64,000 bases of DNA from a bacterium. GTDB taxonomy: Bacteria > Zhuqueibacterota > QNDG01 > JAGLOF01. The DNA lies in assembly GCA_023139105.1 (NCBI GenBank), contig JAGLOF010000074.1, forward strand, positions 1 through 64,000. The letters are read 5' to 3'. Within the stretch, counting starts at the first letter, position 1. Every line of letters starts with the position of its first letter. A model generated the notes under the pieces. That model saw only the letters and a list, made by a program, of their open reading frames with translations. It had not been told where the DNA came from and ran no database searches. This document shows positions 8,188 through 17,982 of this stretch, in pieces. A program made the position numbers and the translations under genes.

Positions 8188-8220
8188 ACCCTGGCACATT
8201 GTATTGTGCCGGGGTTTTTT
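8188..8220 (+). terminator. Second intrinsic terminator
   Basis: CCCTGGCACA (about 8190-8199) pairs with TGTGCCGGGG (about 8205-8214), followed by six T residues. It lies 50 bases after the first terminator and is either a back-up or the end of a very short RNA. Confidence 0.65.
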
Positions 8221-8573
8221 ATTATCCGATTAAAGAAAATATGCTCTATTTGTTTTATGCGTGTACATCATCTTTTTCTATCCAGTAGATCTCTGTTAAT
8301 CTCGCCAATAAACCTTTTTTAAGTAATATTGATAAGGATAATTTTATTCTTTTGCGTATCCACTATGTCATCTGTCTACAGGTGTGACACTCTGACTGTG
8401 TCATATTGTAACAGTGATGATAGTTGAATTTCTAATTTACCCTCAAATATGCGATGGTATGGCCTTTGCTTAAAGGGTTGTATAAGGAATATTGAGATAT
8501 ATGAAACATTATACTCTTTCCTCTGTCCGATTTGATGAGGAAATGTATATTAGTTTATAAGGAGGATTGAAAA
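8221..8573 (+). other. Upstream region of the efflux operon
   Basis: About 350 bases without a gene. It holds one clear inverted repeat (8385-8403) and several weak promoter-like pairs, none convincing enough to call. The only strong translation signal is AAGGAGG just before the adaptor gene. Confidence 0.4.
8385..8403. promoter_or_regulatory. Inverted repeat, possible operator of the RND operon
   Basis: TGACAC (8385-8390), seven bases, GTGTCA (8398-8403). A perfect dyad with half-site spacing typical of dimeric repressors, about 170 bases before the first gene. No regulator gene of the TetR or MarR type is in the window. Confidence 0.35.
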
Positions 8574-9644
8574 ATGCGTTATTATAAACAGGCTCTGCTT
8601 TTAATAATGATCTATGTGGCTGGTTTGATTTTAAGTGGATGCGGTGGTTCTTCGGGAGCGGCCACAGATACTGAAAAAAACATAACTATTCCTGTTGAAC
8701 TGGCCAGGGTGTTTAAAGGTGATATTGCTGCACATTTTTCAGGAACGGCAATTCTTGAGGCATTGGAAGAGACGGCAATCGTTCCAAAGACAGGTGGTAT
8801 AGTAAAAGACATATTAGTTGAAGAGGGTGACTATGTTAAACCGGGTCAGGTGTTGGCACGTCTTGATGATGAGAAGATTGCAGTACAGGTAGCACAGGCC
8901 AGAGCCTCTTTTGAAAAGTTGCAGAATCAAATATTGCGGGATGAGAAGCTGTTTAAAAAGAATTTGATCAGTGCTGAAGCATTCCAGCAGTCTAAAACTG
9001 ACTTTGAAGTACAAAAAGCCACATATGAATTGGCACGATTGGAGCTGGAATATACGGCAATTCGCTCTCCTATCGGAGGCGTTGTTTCGAATCGTATGAT
9101 TAAGACAGGTAATATGGTTACTACTGTTCAATCGATATTTCAAATTACAGATCTTGATCCGTTATTGGCAATATTACATGTTCCTGAGGCAAGGATGAAT
9201 CAGCTTGAGAAAGGGCACGTTGCCGATGTCATGCCCAGTGCCCTGCCTGGCAGATCTTTCAAAGGTAGAATCATCAGAATTAGTCCTATTGTGGATCCCT
9301 CTTCCGGAACAGTGAAAGTTACTATTAGCATAGATGATCGATCCGGTGAACTGAAACCCGGTATGTTTACACGTGTCAACATTATTCAGGATGTACGTAA
9401 GGGGGCGATTTTGGCACCAAAATCAGCTATTTTGAGAGAAGATAGAGAGACCAGGGTTTTTGTGGTCAGAGACAGTATGGCCTTTGAACGTGTTGTTACG
9501 CTTGGTTACATGAATACTGTAAATGTGGAAGTGTTGCATGGCCTGGATGCCGGTGATTTAATTGTCACTATAGGCAAATCAGGTATTATGGATTCAACCC
9601 TGGTAGAAGCAGTGGGTAATTCAAAAAGTTTGTTATTAAATTAA
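8574..9644 (+). CDS. RND efflux periplasmic adaptor lipoprotein
   Basis: A 356-residue protein with lipobox 'LSGC' (Cys23). The order of domains fits membrane-fusion proteins of tripartite pumps: a biotinyl-lipoyl half ('GGIVKDILVEEGDYVKPGQV' near 74-93), a short coiled hairpin ('AQARASFEKLQNQILRDEKL'), the second lipoyl half ('IRSPIGGVVSNRMIKTGNMV'), a beta-barrel ('LLAILHVPEARMNQLEKG') and a membrane-proximal domain. It links the inner-membrane RND pump to an outer-membrane channel. It is first in a same-strand operon with two RND pumps; no TolC-like gene is present nearby. Strong AAGGAGG before the start. Confidence 0.93.
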   Translation: MRYYKQALLLIMIYVAGLILSGCGGSSGAATDTEKNITIPVELARVFKGDIAAHFSGTAILEALEETAIVPKTGGIVKDILVEEGDYVKPGQVLARLDDEKIAVQVAQARASFEKLQNQILRDEKLFKKNLISAEAFQQSKTDFEVQKATYELARLELEYTAIRSPIGGVVSNRMIKTGNMVTTVQSIFQITDLDPLLAILHVPEARMNQLEKGHVADVMPSALPGRSFKGRIIRISPIVDPSSGTVKVTISIDDRSGELKPGMFTRVNIIQDVRKGAILAPKSAILREDRETRVFVVRDSMAFERVVTLGYMNTVNVEVLHGLDAGDLIVTIGKSGIMDSTLVEAVGNSKSLLLN

Positions 9645-9661
9645 TATAAAGCGGATAACCT

Positions 9662-12600
9662 ATGAAGCTTATAGATACAGCCACTCGCCGTCGGGTCACA
9701 ATTGCCATGTTTACTATGGCAGTGGCCCTATTTGGTCTGGTCTCATTTTTCAGATTGAAGATTAATCTGCTGCCGGATCTTTCATATCCTACGCTGACAA
9801 TACGAACGGAATACAAGGGTGCAGCACCGGTTGAGATAGAAAATCTTATATCCAAGCCTATTGAAGAGGCCCTGGGTATTGTCAAAGGTGTGAAACGAGT
9901 AAGTTCAATTTCCAGATCCGGGCAGTCTGATGTATTGCTGGAGTTTGAATGGGGCGTAAAGATGGACTATGCCGGTCTGGATGTGCGTGAAAAATTGGAT
10001 GCTTTAATTCTTCCGCTGGATGTTCCAAGGCCAACTATATTGCGTTTTGATCCTTCATTAGATCCCATCATGAGGTATGGTTTTTACAGGACAGGTGAAG
10101 AAGATAATGATTTTGATGAGGATGCGTTGAAAGAATTACGCAGATTTGCAGAAGAAGAGATCAAAAAAGAACTTGAAGTGGCTCTGGGTGTGGCGGCTGT
10201 AAAGGTTTCAGGCGGCCTTGAAGAAGAGATTCAGATATGTGTTGATCAGGCTAAAGCGGCACAATTGAATTTGTCTATAAGTCACGTTGCGGCACAGCTT
10301 GCAGCTGAGAATGTAAATCTTTCGGGTGGCCGTTTAAAGGAGGGATCTCGGCAATATCTTGTAAGGACTTTAAATGAGTTCCGGACAGTTGAAGAGATAG
10401 CGGGTGTTGTTGTGGCTGCACCGGGTGGTAAGTCCATACATCTGCGGGATATTGCAGAAATTCGTCAGGGGTATAAAGAACGTGAGGCTGTAACCCGGCT
10501 TGATGGACGTGAGTCAGTGGAAATAGCAATATACAAAGAGGGTGATGCAAATACTGTGGCAGTAGCCCGGGCTGTAGAGCGCCGCATTTCAATTGTGCAA
10601 GGCAGGCTGCCGCAGCATACGCGTCTGAGAAAAGTTATAGATCAGTCTACATTTATTACACAAGCTGTTGACGATGTAATTCAAGCAGGTTTAATAGGCG
10701 GCTTGCTTGCAGTATTTATTCTCTATTTTTTCTTGAGAGATATTTGGGCTACCATAATTATTTCCATGTCAATACCTGTGTCTGTAATTGCAACTTTTAA
10801 TCTTATGTACGGAGCTGATCTGACATTGAATATCATGTCGCTGGGAGGTATTGCTCTGGGTATTGGCATGCTTCTGGATAATTCCATTGTCGTACTTGAG
10901 AATATTGCAAAGCACAGAGAGAGAGGTAAGTCCGGTGCGGAGGCGGCACGTGATGGTGCCAGTGAAGTTGGAATGGCTGTTATTGCATCAACTTTGACAA
11001 CTGTGGCAGTTTTCTTCCCTCTGGTTTTTGTAAAGGGTATAGCAGGTCAACTGTTTCGTGATCAAGCCTTAACTGTCACTTTTGCATTGCTGGCATCCCT
11101 GGTTGTTGCTGTTACACTAATTCCAATGCTGGCATCCATGCAGGGAAGGAAAAAAGAAAAATTGCCGCCCAGGAATCTAAAAACGCCACGCAGGAAGATT
11201 GGGCGTTGGGCTCAGGCCGTTCATACATTTTGGTATTATAAGTTACCATCATTATTCATTCGTCTAATAGGTGTGGTATTCAAGGGTATTGGTGGGATTT
11301 TGGCAAGAGTATTTCGCCCCCTGCTTGTTGGATTTGATGCCATATATAAGCGCCTGGAGATAGCGTATCCGCGTTGGCTTGGTATTGCAATGGGCAGGTC
11401 GGGTATTATAGTTGTAGCGGCAATGATACTTTTCATTGTGTCTTTGCTTGTAGCATCTACATTGGGTAGGGAATTGATTCCTCAATTATCACAAGGTAGT
11501 TTTGATGTAGAATTCAAACTTCCCGCCGGCTCTCCTTTGGACAGAACAGATGGTGTTTTGCAGGCTGTGCAGATGCAGGCCCTGGAGATGGATGGTCTTG
11601 ATTTAACTTTTGCAGTGGCTGGCTCAGGGAATCGAATGGATGCAAATCCTGATCAGGGAGGTGAGAACTGGGGGACATTGAATGTTCTTATGCGGAAAGG
11701 GACCGGAGCCGGAACTGAAGCCAAAATTATGGAAGATTTCAGAGGCATGATACGCCGTTGGCCCGGAGTTATTTATAAAATGTCACGGCCAACGTTGTTT
11801 ACGTTTAAAACACCCGTTGAAATAGAGATTGCAGGTTATAATCTTGTGCAACTTACACAAATTTCCAGGGAAATTACCAATCTTCTATCGAGATCTCAAA
11901 GATTTGTGGATGTTAAATCGACAATGCTCAGTGGTCATCCCGAGATACAGATCCGCTTTGACAGAGAAAGAGCGGCGTCATTGGGACTTGCTGTACATGA
12001 AATCGCCAATGTCGTGGTCTCCAAGGTTCGAGGCGATGTTCCTACACGTTATTCCTGGCGGGATCGTAAAATTGATATTCGCGTGCGCAATATAGAGGAT
12101 GATCGTAATAGTGTTGCAAAAATTCGCAGCCTCATTATCAATCCTCAAAGTCCCAGACCGGTGACTTTAGATGCCGTAGCTGACGTAATAGAAGATATTG
12201 GCCCGGGAGAGATCAGGCGGATTAATCAGGAACGTGTGGCCCTGGTCTCGGCAAATCTGGCGTTTGGAGACCTGGGTGCTGCTGCTGAAGAAGTCGAAGC
12301 ACTATTGGATGGCCTTAGCTTGCCAACAGAAGTAGATGTCCGTCTTGCAGGTCAGAATGAAGAGATGTCCGTCTCCTTTAATTCATTGAAAAGTGCTCTT
12401 ATTCTAGCCGTGTTTCTGGTTTATCTTGTGATGGCCTCTCAATTTGAATCATTTTTACATCCATTGGTAATATTAATGACAATTCCTCTTGCACTGATAG
12501 GAGCGGTATTGGCATTGTGGATCACCGGAGCAGAATTGAGTGTAGTTGTTTTTATAGGTGCTATTTTACTGGCAGGTATTGTTGTTAATAATGCTATTGT

Positions 12601-12868
12601 GCTTATTGATAAAGTAAACGGGTTGCGAGCCGGCGGCATGAATAAAAGAGATGCGCTTATAGAAGGTGGGCGTTCACGTCTCAGGCCAATTTTAATGACA
12701 ACTCTGACAACGGCTCTTGGCTTGTTGCCAATGGCACTGGGTGTTGGTGAAGGTGCAGAGGTTCGTGCGCCTATGGCAATAACTGTGATAGGTGGACTTC
12801 TTGTTTCAACCATGCTGACTTTAATTGTGATTCCTGTAGTGTACAATATGGTAGATAGAAAGTCATGA
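9662..12868 (+). CDS. RND efflux pump, inner-membrane subunit 1
   Basis: A 1068-residue HAE1/AcrB-superfamily permease, full length: TM1 at about 12-32, a large periplasmic loop, a TM2-6 block from about 340 to 495, a second loop, and a TM8-12 block at the C-terminus. TM4 carries 'GMLLDNSIVVLEN', with the proton-relay Asp kept and the second Asp replaced by Asn, a common variant. A polar insert of about 60 residues ('RKKEKLPPRNLKTPRRKIGR') lies in the central cytoplasmic stretch. It exports drugs, lipids or other amphiphiles using the proton gradient. It starts 17 bases after the adaptor gene. Substrate unknown. Confidence 0.95.
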   Translation: MKLIDTATRRRVTIAMFTMAVALFGLVSFFRLKINLLPDLSYPTLTIRTEYKGAAPVEIENLISKPIEEALGIVKGVKRVSSISRSGQSDVLLEFEWGVKMDYAGLDVREKLDALILPLDVPRPTILRFDPSLDPIMRYGFYRTGEEDNDFDEDALKELRRFAEEEIKKELEVALGVAAVKVSGGLEEEIQICVDQAKAAQLNLSISHVAAQLAAENVNLSGGRLKEGSRQYLVRTLNEFRTVEEIAGVVVAAPGGKSIHLRDIAEIRQGYKEREAVTRLDGRESVEIAIYKEGDANTVAVARAVERRISIVQGRLPQHTRLRKVIDQSTFITQAVDDVIQAGLIGGLLAVFILYFFLRDIWATIIISMSIPVSVIATFNLMYGADLTLNIMSLGGIALGIGMLLDNSIVVLENIAKHRERGKSGAEAARDGASEVGMAVIASTLTTVAVFFPLVFVKGIAGQLFRDQALTVTFALLASLVVAVTLIPMLASMQGRKKEKLPPRNLKTPRRKIGRWAQAVHTFWYYKLPSLFIRLIGVVFKGIGGILARVFRPLLVGFDAIYKRLEIAYPRWLGIAMGRSGIIVVAAMILFIVSLLVASTLGRELIPQLSQGSFDVEFKLPAGSPLDRTDGVLQAVQMQALEMDGLDLTFAVAGSGNRMDANPDQGGENWGTLNVLMRKGTGAGTEAKIMEDFRGMIRRWPGVIYKMSRPTLFTFKTPVEIEIAGYNLVQLTQISREITNLLSRSQRFVDVKSTMLSGHPEIQIRFDRERAASLGLAVHEIANVVVSKVRGDVPTRYSWRDRKIDIRVRNIEDDRNSVAKIRSLIINPQSPRPVTLDAVADVIEDIGPGEIRRINQERVALVSANLAFGDLGAAAEEVEALLDGLSLPTEVDVRLAGQNEEMSVSFNSLKSALILAVFLVYLVMASQFESFLHPLVILMTIPLALIGAVLALWITGAELSVVVFIGAILLAGIVVNNAIVLIDKVNGLRAGGMNKRDALIEGGRSRLRPILMTTLTTALGLLPMALGVGEGAEVRAPMAITVIGGLLVSTMLTLIVIPVVYNMVDRKS

Positions 12869-12886
12869 TTTATTATTGGAGGTATT

Positions 12887-13864
12887 ATGAAAACTGTTAC
12901 AAAATTGCTTTTTCTATGCTTGTGTATTTGTAGTATACATACTGTTTGGGCAGACGATACTGTGCTTCTAAGCAAAGGTATAGGCCTTTTTAATGCTGAG
13001 GACTATGAGAATGCAAGAAAAGTGTTTAATGAATCCATTAAATCTGATAAGAAATGTCATGAAGCCAGGTACTATCTCGGCCGTATTGCATTTATCGAAG
13101 AAGATTATAAGAAAGCTTTGAAATGTTTTGAAAAGAGTATTGATGTTAAAGATGATGTTGCAAATTACCACTACTGGCTTGCAATGGCATCGGGTCAAAG
13201 GGCAGGAAATGCGGGAATATTAAAAAAAGCCGGTCTGGCAAAGAAAGCAAAGAAAGCGGCTCTGCAAGCTGTTGCGCTAAATCCTACTTTTATTGATGCC
13301 AGGTTTTTTTTGGTACAATACTATACATTTGCCCCCGGCTTGTTTGGCGGAAGTACTGAAAAGGCTTTAGAACAGGCTCAGGCTATCGAAAAATTAGATG
13401 AAAAACGAGGGCGTGAAGCATTTCTTGCTGTATATGCTAAAAATAAAGAATGGGATAAATGTGAGCATCTATATAAAACTTTGATAACAGATTATCCGGA
13501 AGATGTGCAATATTCTTACAATTTGGGTATGATGTATCAGGATCAAAAATTTTTTGACAAGGCCTTCAGGATCTTTGAAGAGTGTATCAAAAAACATCCT
13601 GATGACCTCTCAGCACTCTATCAATTGGGCCGAACGTCTATCTTTTCTGAACAGCAACTGGACAGGGGTATAGATTGTTTTAAAGAGTTTATTATCAAAT
13701 CAACAGATGATGATCAACCTACAGATGCTGACGCCTATTGGCGTATGGGTATGATTTATGAATTGAAATTGGATCACGAAGCTGCATTGTTTGCATATCA
13801 GCAGGCTTTGGTTTTGGATGAGTCCCATGAAAATGCCAAGAAGGCAATTAAAAAATTCAATTGA
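12887..13864 (+). CDS. Exported TPR-repeat protein in the efflux operon
   Basis: A 325-residue protein with a signal peptide (cut after 'TVWA'), followed by at least six tetratricopeptide units, for example 'ARYYLGRIAFIEEDYKKALKCFEKS' (quoted in part: 'YYLGRIAFIEEDYKKALKCF'), 'VQYSYNLGMMYQDQKFFDKA' and 'AYWRMGMIYELKLDHEAALF'. TPR domains act as protein-docking scaffolds; this one should be periplasmic. It starts 18 bases after the RND gene with GGAGGT upstream and is co-directional with both pumps, so it may bind the pump or its cargo. No enzymatic motif is seen. Confidence 0.8.
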   Translation: MKTVTKLLFLCLCICSIHTVWADDTVLLSKGIGLFNAEDYENARKVFNESIKSDKKCHEARYYLGRIAFIEEDYKKALKCFEKSIDVKDDVANYHYWLAMASGQRAGNAGILKKAGLAKKAKKAALQAVALNPTFIDARFFLVQYYTFAPGLFGGSTEKALEQAQAIEKLDEKRGREAFLAVYAKNKEWDKCEHLYKTLITDYPEDVQYSYNLGMMYQDQKFFDKAFRIFEECIKKHPDDLSALYQLGRTSIFSEQQLDRGIDCFKEFIIKSTDDDQPTDADAYWRMGMIYELKLDHEAALFAYQQALVLDESHENAKKAIKKFN

Positions 13865-13971
13865 GGATCAGTTGTTTTGTATCCCTTGAAAAAGATGTGT
13901 TTATCCGCAGAAATGGAAAAATATTACTTAATCAAATTAATCGGTAATTTTAAAATTAAGGAATGGAAAAG

Positions 13972-14916
13972 ATGAAGAAAAATATCAAATCGATTGTAAA
14001 TCTGGTATTGCTTCTGGTCTTATCAGGATCAACTATTGTGTCTGGCGCGGATGGCATCGGTTTTCCATCAAAAAAATGGGGTATTGGTTTTGGAAATTCA
14101 AAAAACTTTACAGGTATCCGTTTTAATTTCAGAGACAGCAAAGTAGAAAAAATTACAGGCATTAACTTTACACTATGGCAGCCGAGAGATGATAATAAGT
14201 ATGCTGAAGTCACAGGTTTTTCATTTGGATTTATTCCCGGCGGTGGTGATATGCGTGGTGTGCAGATTGGCATATTGGGTGTGGCAGGCATGGGCAATGT
14301 CTCGGGATTAACTATTGGACTTCTGGGTATTGGAGCTGGTGGTGATATGCATGGTATTAATGTGGGCGGACTTGGCTGTGGTGCTGGTGGCAGTATGCGC
14401 GGAATAAATTTAGGTCTTCTTGGTCTTGGTGCAGGAGAAGATCTGTGGGGTATAAATATAGCTGGACTTGGCTGTGGTGCTGGTGAGAATGTTACGGGAA
14501 TAACAGTCGGTCTCCTGGGAGCCGGTGCAGGCGAGCGTATGGCTGGTATTAATATTGGCGGACTTGGTTGTGGTGCAGGAAAAGAACTGCTGGGGCTAAC
14601 TTTAGCAGGTCTTGGTGCCGGATCTCCATTAGTCAAAGGCGTGGCCATAGCAGGTGGAGTAGTTGGTGGCCTGGATATCCAGGGAATTGCCATTGCTGTA
14701 GGTATGGTAAGAGTGGGTGATGAGAAAATGCAGGGTTCCATGCAGGGTATTGCTCTGAGTTCATGTAACTGGATTAGAGGGGAACAACGTGGGCTCTCAA
14801 TTGGCATTATAAACTATGCGAAGACGTTGAAGGGCGTTCAGTTAGGCCTGATAAATATTGCTAAAAACAATCCAAAAGGTGCTAAAGTGCTTCCTTTTGT
14901 GAATGCACATTTCTAA
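13972..14916 (+). CDS. Exported glycine-rich 16-residue-repeat protein
   Basis: A 314-residue protein with a signal peptide ('IVNLVLLLVLSGSTIVSG') and then about eight tandem 16-residue repeats between residues 95 and 230. Units read 'GINVGGLGCGAGGSMR', 'GINLGLLGLGAGEDLW', 'GINIAGLGCGAGENVT' and 'GITVGLLGAGAGERMA', alternating 'GGLGCG' and 'GLLGxG' so the true period is about 32. The pattern suggests a beta-solenoid like LA_2272-type surface-repeat proteins. Later units are shorter and degenerate, ending 'GLINIAKNNPKGAKVLPF'. ATG 13972 is preferred to 13963 because AAGGA then sits 9 bases upstream. It lies between two RND pump genes. Likely outer-membrane or periplasmic; function unknown. Confidence 0.75.
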   Translation: MKKNIKSIVNLVLLLVLSGSTIVSGADGIGFPSKKWGIGFGNSKNFTGIRFNFRDSKVEKITGINFTLWQPRDDNKYAEVTGFSFGFIPGGGDMRGVQIGILGVAGMGNVSGLTIGLLGIGAGGDMHGINVGGLGCGAGGSMRGINLGLLGLGAGEDLWGINIAGLGCGAGENVTGITVGLLGAGAGERMAGINIGGLGCGAGKELLGLTLAGLGAGSPLVKGVAIAGGVVGGLDIQGIAIAVGMVRVGDEKMQGSMQGIALSSCNWIRGEQRGLSIGIINYAKTLKGVQLGLINIAKNNPKGAKVLPFVNAHF

Positions 14917-14946
14917 AAATTTATATAGTAGAAGTAGGAAGTCTCT

Positions 14947-17900
14947 ATGAATTTGACAGATTTAGCACTACGCCGACCCGTCACTACAATGATGATATTT
15001 CTCTGTTTTGTAGTGATAGGTTTAATTGCCGGACGAATGTTGCCCCTGGAATTTTTCCCTGATCTGGATGCACCGTTTATTTCGGTGAATATACCATATC
15101 CTAATTCAACACCGGAAGAAGTAGAGCGGCAGATCACGCGGCCTGCTGAAGAGGTGCTGGCAACAATAAGCGGTATTAAGCGTCTGATTTCAAATTCAGG
15201 TGAAAATGGAGCCAATATTCAGCTTGAATTTGATTGGGGCGTAGATGCTAATGTCAAAGCTTTAGAGGCAAAAGAAAAACTCGACGGTGTGCGTCATCTC
15301 TTTCCTGACGATCTTGAACGTTATTTTGTACAGAAATTTTCAACCTCTGACATGGAATTGATGACAATACGTCTTTCAAGTGAGCGCGACCTCCAGGGTG
15401 CATATGATTTGCTTGACAGACATTTAAAAAGACGTCTTGAGCGTATTGACGGAATCTCACGGGTAGATCTCTATGGTGTTGAGAAACGTCAGATTAAAAT
15501 TGAGATGAATGTCGATAAAGTTGTTGCTCATAATATAGATATCGGTCGTCTGGCTGACATGCTTCAGCGTAGTCAGCTACAGGTAACAGCAGGCAAGATT
15601 ACAGATGGCGACAGACGTTTTGTTGTTCGGCCAATGGCTCAATTTGAATCTGTAGAAGAGATAGGTGCCATGGTCATTGCCGGTGCCAATGTTCGTCTTA
15701 AAGATATTGCTGAGATTAGATATGAACAGCCTGTGCTTGATTACGGCCGCCATTTGGATGGCAATTATGCTATCGGCGTCAATATATACAAAGAAGCCGG
15801 TGCCAATGCTGTTGATGTCTGTCGTCGTGTAGTGAAAGAGATTGACGAGATTAATACTATTCCGGATATGCAAGGTATCAGAATATTTTTTATGGATAAC
15901 CAGGGCGAAGGAATTGTCAGCTCTTTAAATGAACTTTTAAGATCCGGAATGTTGGGAGGATTGCTGGCGGTCATAGTATTGTATTTCTTTCTGCGCCGTT
16001 GGTCCACTACTCTCATGGTGGCAATTGCAGTTCCCTTCTCTCTTCTTATCACCCAGGCGTTCATGTATTTTTTTGGTATTTCCTTAAATATTTTATCTAT
16101 GATGGGACTGATGCTGGCAGTTGGAATGTTGGTAGACAATGCCGTAGTGGTTACCGAGAGTATGCATCGCCACCAATTGGCCCTTGAATCTACAAGTAAG
16201 GCTGTCAGGGCTGGAGTTAAAGAAGTTTCATTGGCTGTTACAGCAGGCACACTGACAACCGCCATTGTGTTTCTGCCTAATATCATTTCCAGTAATGATG
16301 CAACAGCAGTTTATTTAAAACATGTGGCCATTACAATTTGTATTGCCCTTGGCGCATCACTTCTTATGTCTCAGACAGTGGTGCCGCTTATTGCTTCCCG
16401 CGTAAAGCCGCCGGATCCAGCACAGCAGTCCAGGTTGATTGCCAGGATGATAGAGCGGTATATTAGTTTGCTAGGTTGGACAATGGCACATCGAAAAAGC
16501 ACTATTGCTATAATACTATTAATTCTCTTTAGTGCTGCTGTGCCAATGGCTCTGGTACGCCAGGAGATGTTTGATGAACAGGAAGACAGGAAACTAAGGC
16601 TGCAATTTAATATTAACGGAAGCTATAGTTTGGATATAATTGAGGCAACAGTTGATTCTGTTGAAGCCTATCTTTTTAAGAATAAAGAAGAGTTTGAGAT
16701 TGAATCTGTCTACAGCTATTATAATTTGAATTATGCACAATCAACACTGCTTTTGAAAAAAGGTAGTAATGCCAATAAGAGTATGGCTCAAATTGAAGAT
16801 TTGGTTCGAGAGCGATTGCCTAAAATTGCAGTTGGCAGATTGTCATTTGAATTTTTCTCCAATACAGGCAGGGGTGAATCATTACGTTTACAACTTGCAG
16901 GGAAATCTTCGGAGAGGTTGGCAGAATTGTCACGGGATATAGCATGGATGCTAGAGGGCATTGATGGATTGGAAGATGTACGTTCAGAGGCTGAGGCAGG
17001 TGAAGAGGAAGTACATATTGTAGTGGATCGATTACGAGCAGGCAGGGCAGGTCTCTCACCCCGGAGCATAGCTAGAGTAGTGTCAACGGCAATGAGGGGA
17101 ATGAGACTGAGAAAATACAGAGATGATCGTGAAGAAGTTGATATGTGGATGGCCTTCCAGGATGCAGACAGGCAGACTCTGGAGCAGCTTGCAGCTCTTC
17201 CATTGACAGGAGCCGATGGACGACATTATACTTTGGGTGCATTGGCCAGCTTTCACCAACAAAGGGGCCCCCGTAATATTCATCGTGAAAACCGTACTAC
17301 CACTATGGGTGTAAGGGCAAATCTTGATGGGCTAACTGTTTCAGAAGCTCGTGCCAAAATTCGTCCTGTAATGAACCGTTACAAGCTTCCGCCCGGTTAT
17401 TCATGGTCTTTTGGTAGCCGTTCTCTGGAAGATGATGAGGCTTTTAGTTCTATGCTGATCAACCTTTTGATGGCCCTGGCTTTGATATATTTTCTAATGG
17501 CAGCCTTGTTTGAATCATTGATCTTTCCAGCCGCTGTCTGGACACAGATTCTCTTTGCTATTGTTGGGGTTTATTGGTTTTTCTTAATTACAGGTACGAC
17601 AATGTCCATTATGGGGATGATAGGTATACTAATATTAATTGGAGTAGTTGTAAACAATGGTATTGTGCTGATAGATTATGTAAATCAATTAAGAGGACAA
17701 GGTCATGATCGCAGAGAGGCCATTCTCTTAGCCGGAAAAGATCGTTTACGTCCTATTCTAATGACAGCGGGGACAACGGTATTGAGCCTGGTGCCTCTGT
17801 GTATAAGTACGGCAGGAGTTGGCGGAAGCGGAGGTCCGCCCTATTTCCCTATGGCACGTGCCATGGTTGGGGGGTTGACATTTTCCACAGTGATAACTCT

Positions 17901-17982
17901 ATGTGTACTGCCTACAATATATCTTCTTTTGGATGATGCACGAAATTGGGGCAGGAGGGTCTGGGAATCAGCAAGACAGTGA
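14947..17982 (+). CDS. RND efflux pump, inner-membrane subunit 2
   Basis: A 1011-residue HAE1-type RND permease with the usual two halves. TM4 reads 'GMLVDNAVVVTES', keeping one of the two proton-relay Asp residues. The C-terminal TM block contains 'GVVVNNGIVLIDYVNQLRGQ' and 'GKDRLRPILMTAGTTVLSL', the standard RND signature. It is 57 residues shorter than subunit 1, mainly from a missing central cytoplasmic insert. It is last in the operon and followed by a strong terminator. Two different RND subunits with one adaptor resemble the MdtBC arrangement, where both are needed in one trimer; whether that holds here is inference. Confidence 0.93.
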   Translation: MNLTDLALRRPVTTMMIFLCFVVIGLIAGRMLPLEFFPDLDAPFISVNIPYPNSTPEEVERQITRPAEEVLATISGIKRLISNSGENGANIQLEFDWGVDANVKALEAKEKLDGVRHLFPDDLERYFVQKFSTSDMELMTIRLSSERDLQGAYDLLDRHLKRRLERIDGISRVDLYGVEKRQIKIEMNVDKVVAHNIDIGRLADMLQRSQLQVTAGKITDGDRRFVVRPMAQFESVEEIGAMVIAGANVRLKDIAEIRYEQPVLDYGRHLDGNYAIGVNIYKEAGANAVDVCRRVVKEIDEINTIPDMQGIRIFFMDNQGEGIVSSLNELLRSGMLGGLLAVIVLYFFLRRWSTTLMVAIAVPFSLLITQAFMYFFGISLNILSMMGLMLAVGMLVDNAVVVTESMHRHQLALESTSKAVRAGVKEVSLAVTAGTLTTAIVFLPNIISSNDATAVYLKHVAITICIALGASLLMSQTVVPLIASRVKPPDPAQQSRLIARMIERYISLLGWTMAHRKSTIAIILLILFSAAVPMALVRQEMFDEQEDRKLRLQFNINGSYSLDIIEATVDSVEAYLFKNKEEFEIESVYSYYNLNYAQSTLLLKKGSNANKSMAQIEDLVRERLPKIAVGRLSFEFFSNTGRGESLRLQLAGKSSERLAELSRDIAWMLEGIDGLEDVRSEAEAGEEEVHIVVDRLRAGRAGLSPRSIARVVSTAMRGMRLRKYRDDREEVDMWMAFQDADRQTLEQLAALPLTGADGRHYTLGALASFHQQRGPRNIHRENRTTTMGVRANLDGLTVSEARAKIRPVMNRYKLPPGYSWSFGSRSLEDDEAFSSMLINLLMALALIYFLMAALFESLIFPAAVWTQILFAIVGVYWFFLITGTTMSIMGMIGILILIGVVVNNGIVLIDYVNQLRGQGHDRREAILLAGKDRLRPILMTAGTTVLSLVPLCISTAGVGGSGGPPYFPMARAMVGGLTFSTVITLCVLPTIYLLLDDARNWGRRVWESARQ

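Noticed and set aside
12439-12975. 178-residue minus-strand ORF over the end of the first RND gene
   Set aside because: Fully overlaps a full-length pump gene; composition is a shadow of hydrophobic helices read in reverse.
13956-14807. 283-residue proline-rich ORF opposite the 16-residue-repeat gene
   Set aside because: It is the antisense shadow of a strongly repetitive Gly-rich gene; Pro-rich content is the reverse reading of Gly codons.
8594-17982. Possible TolC-type outer-membrane channel in the efflux operon
   Set aside because: Neither extra protein has the coiled helical barrel pattern of TolC; one is TPR and the other a short-repeat solenoid.
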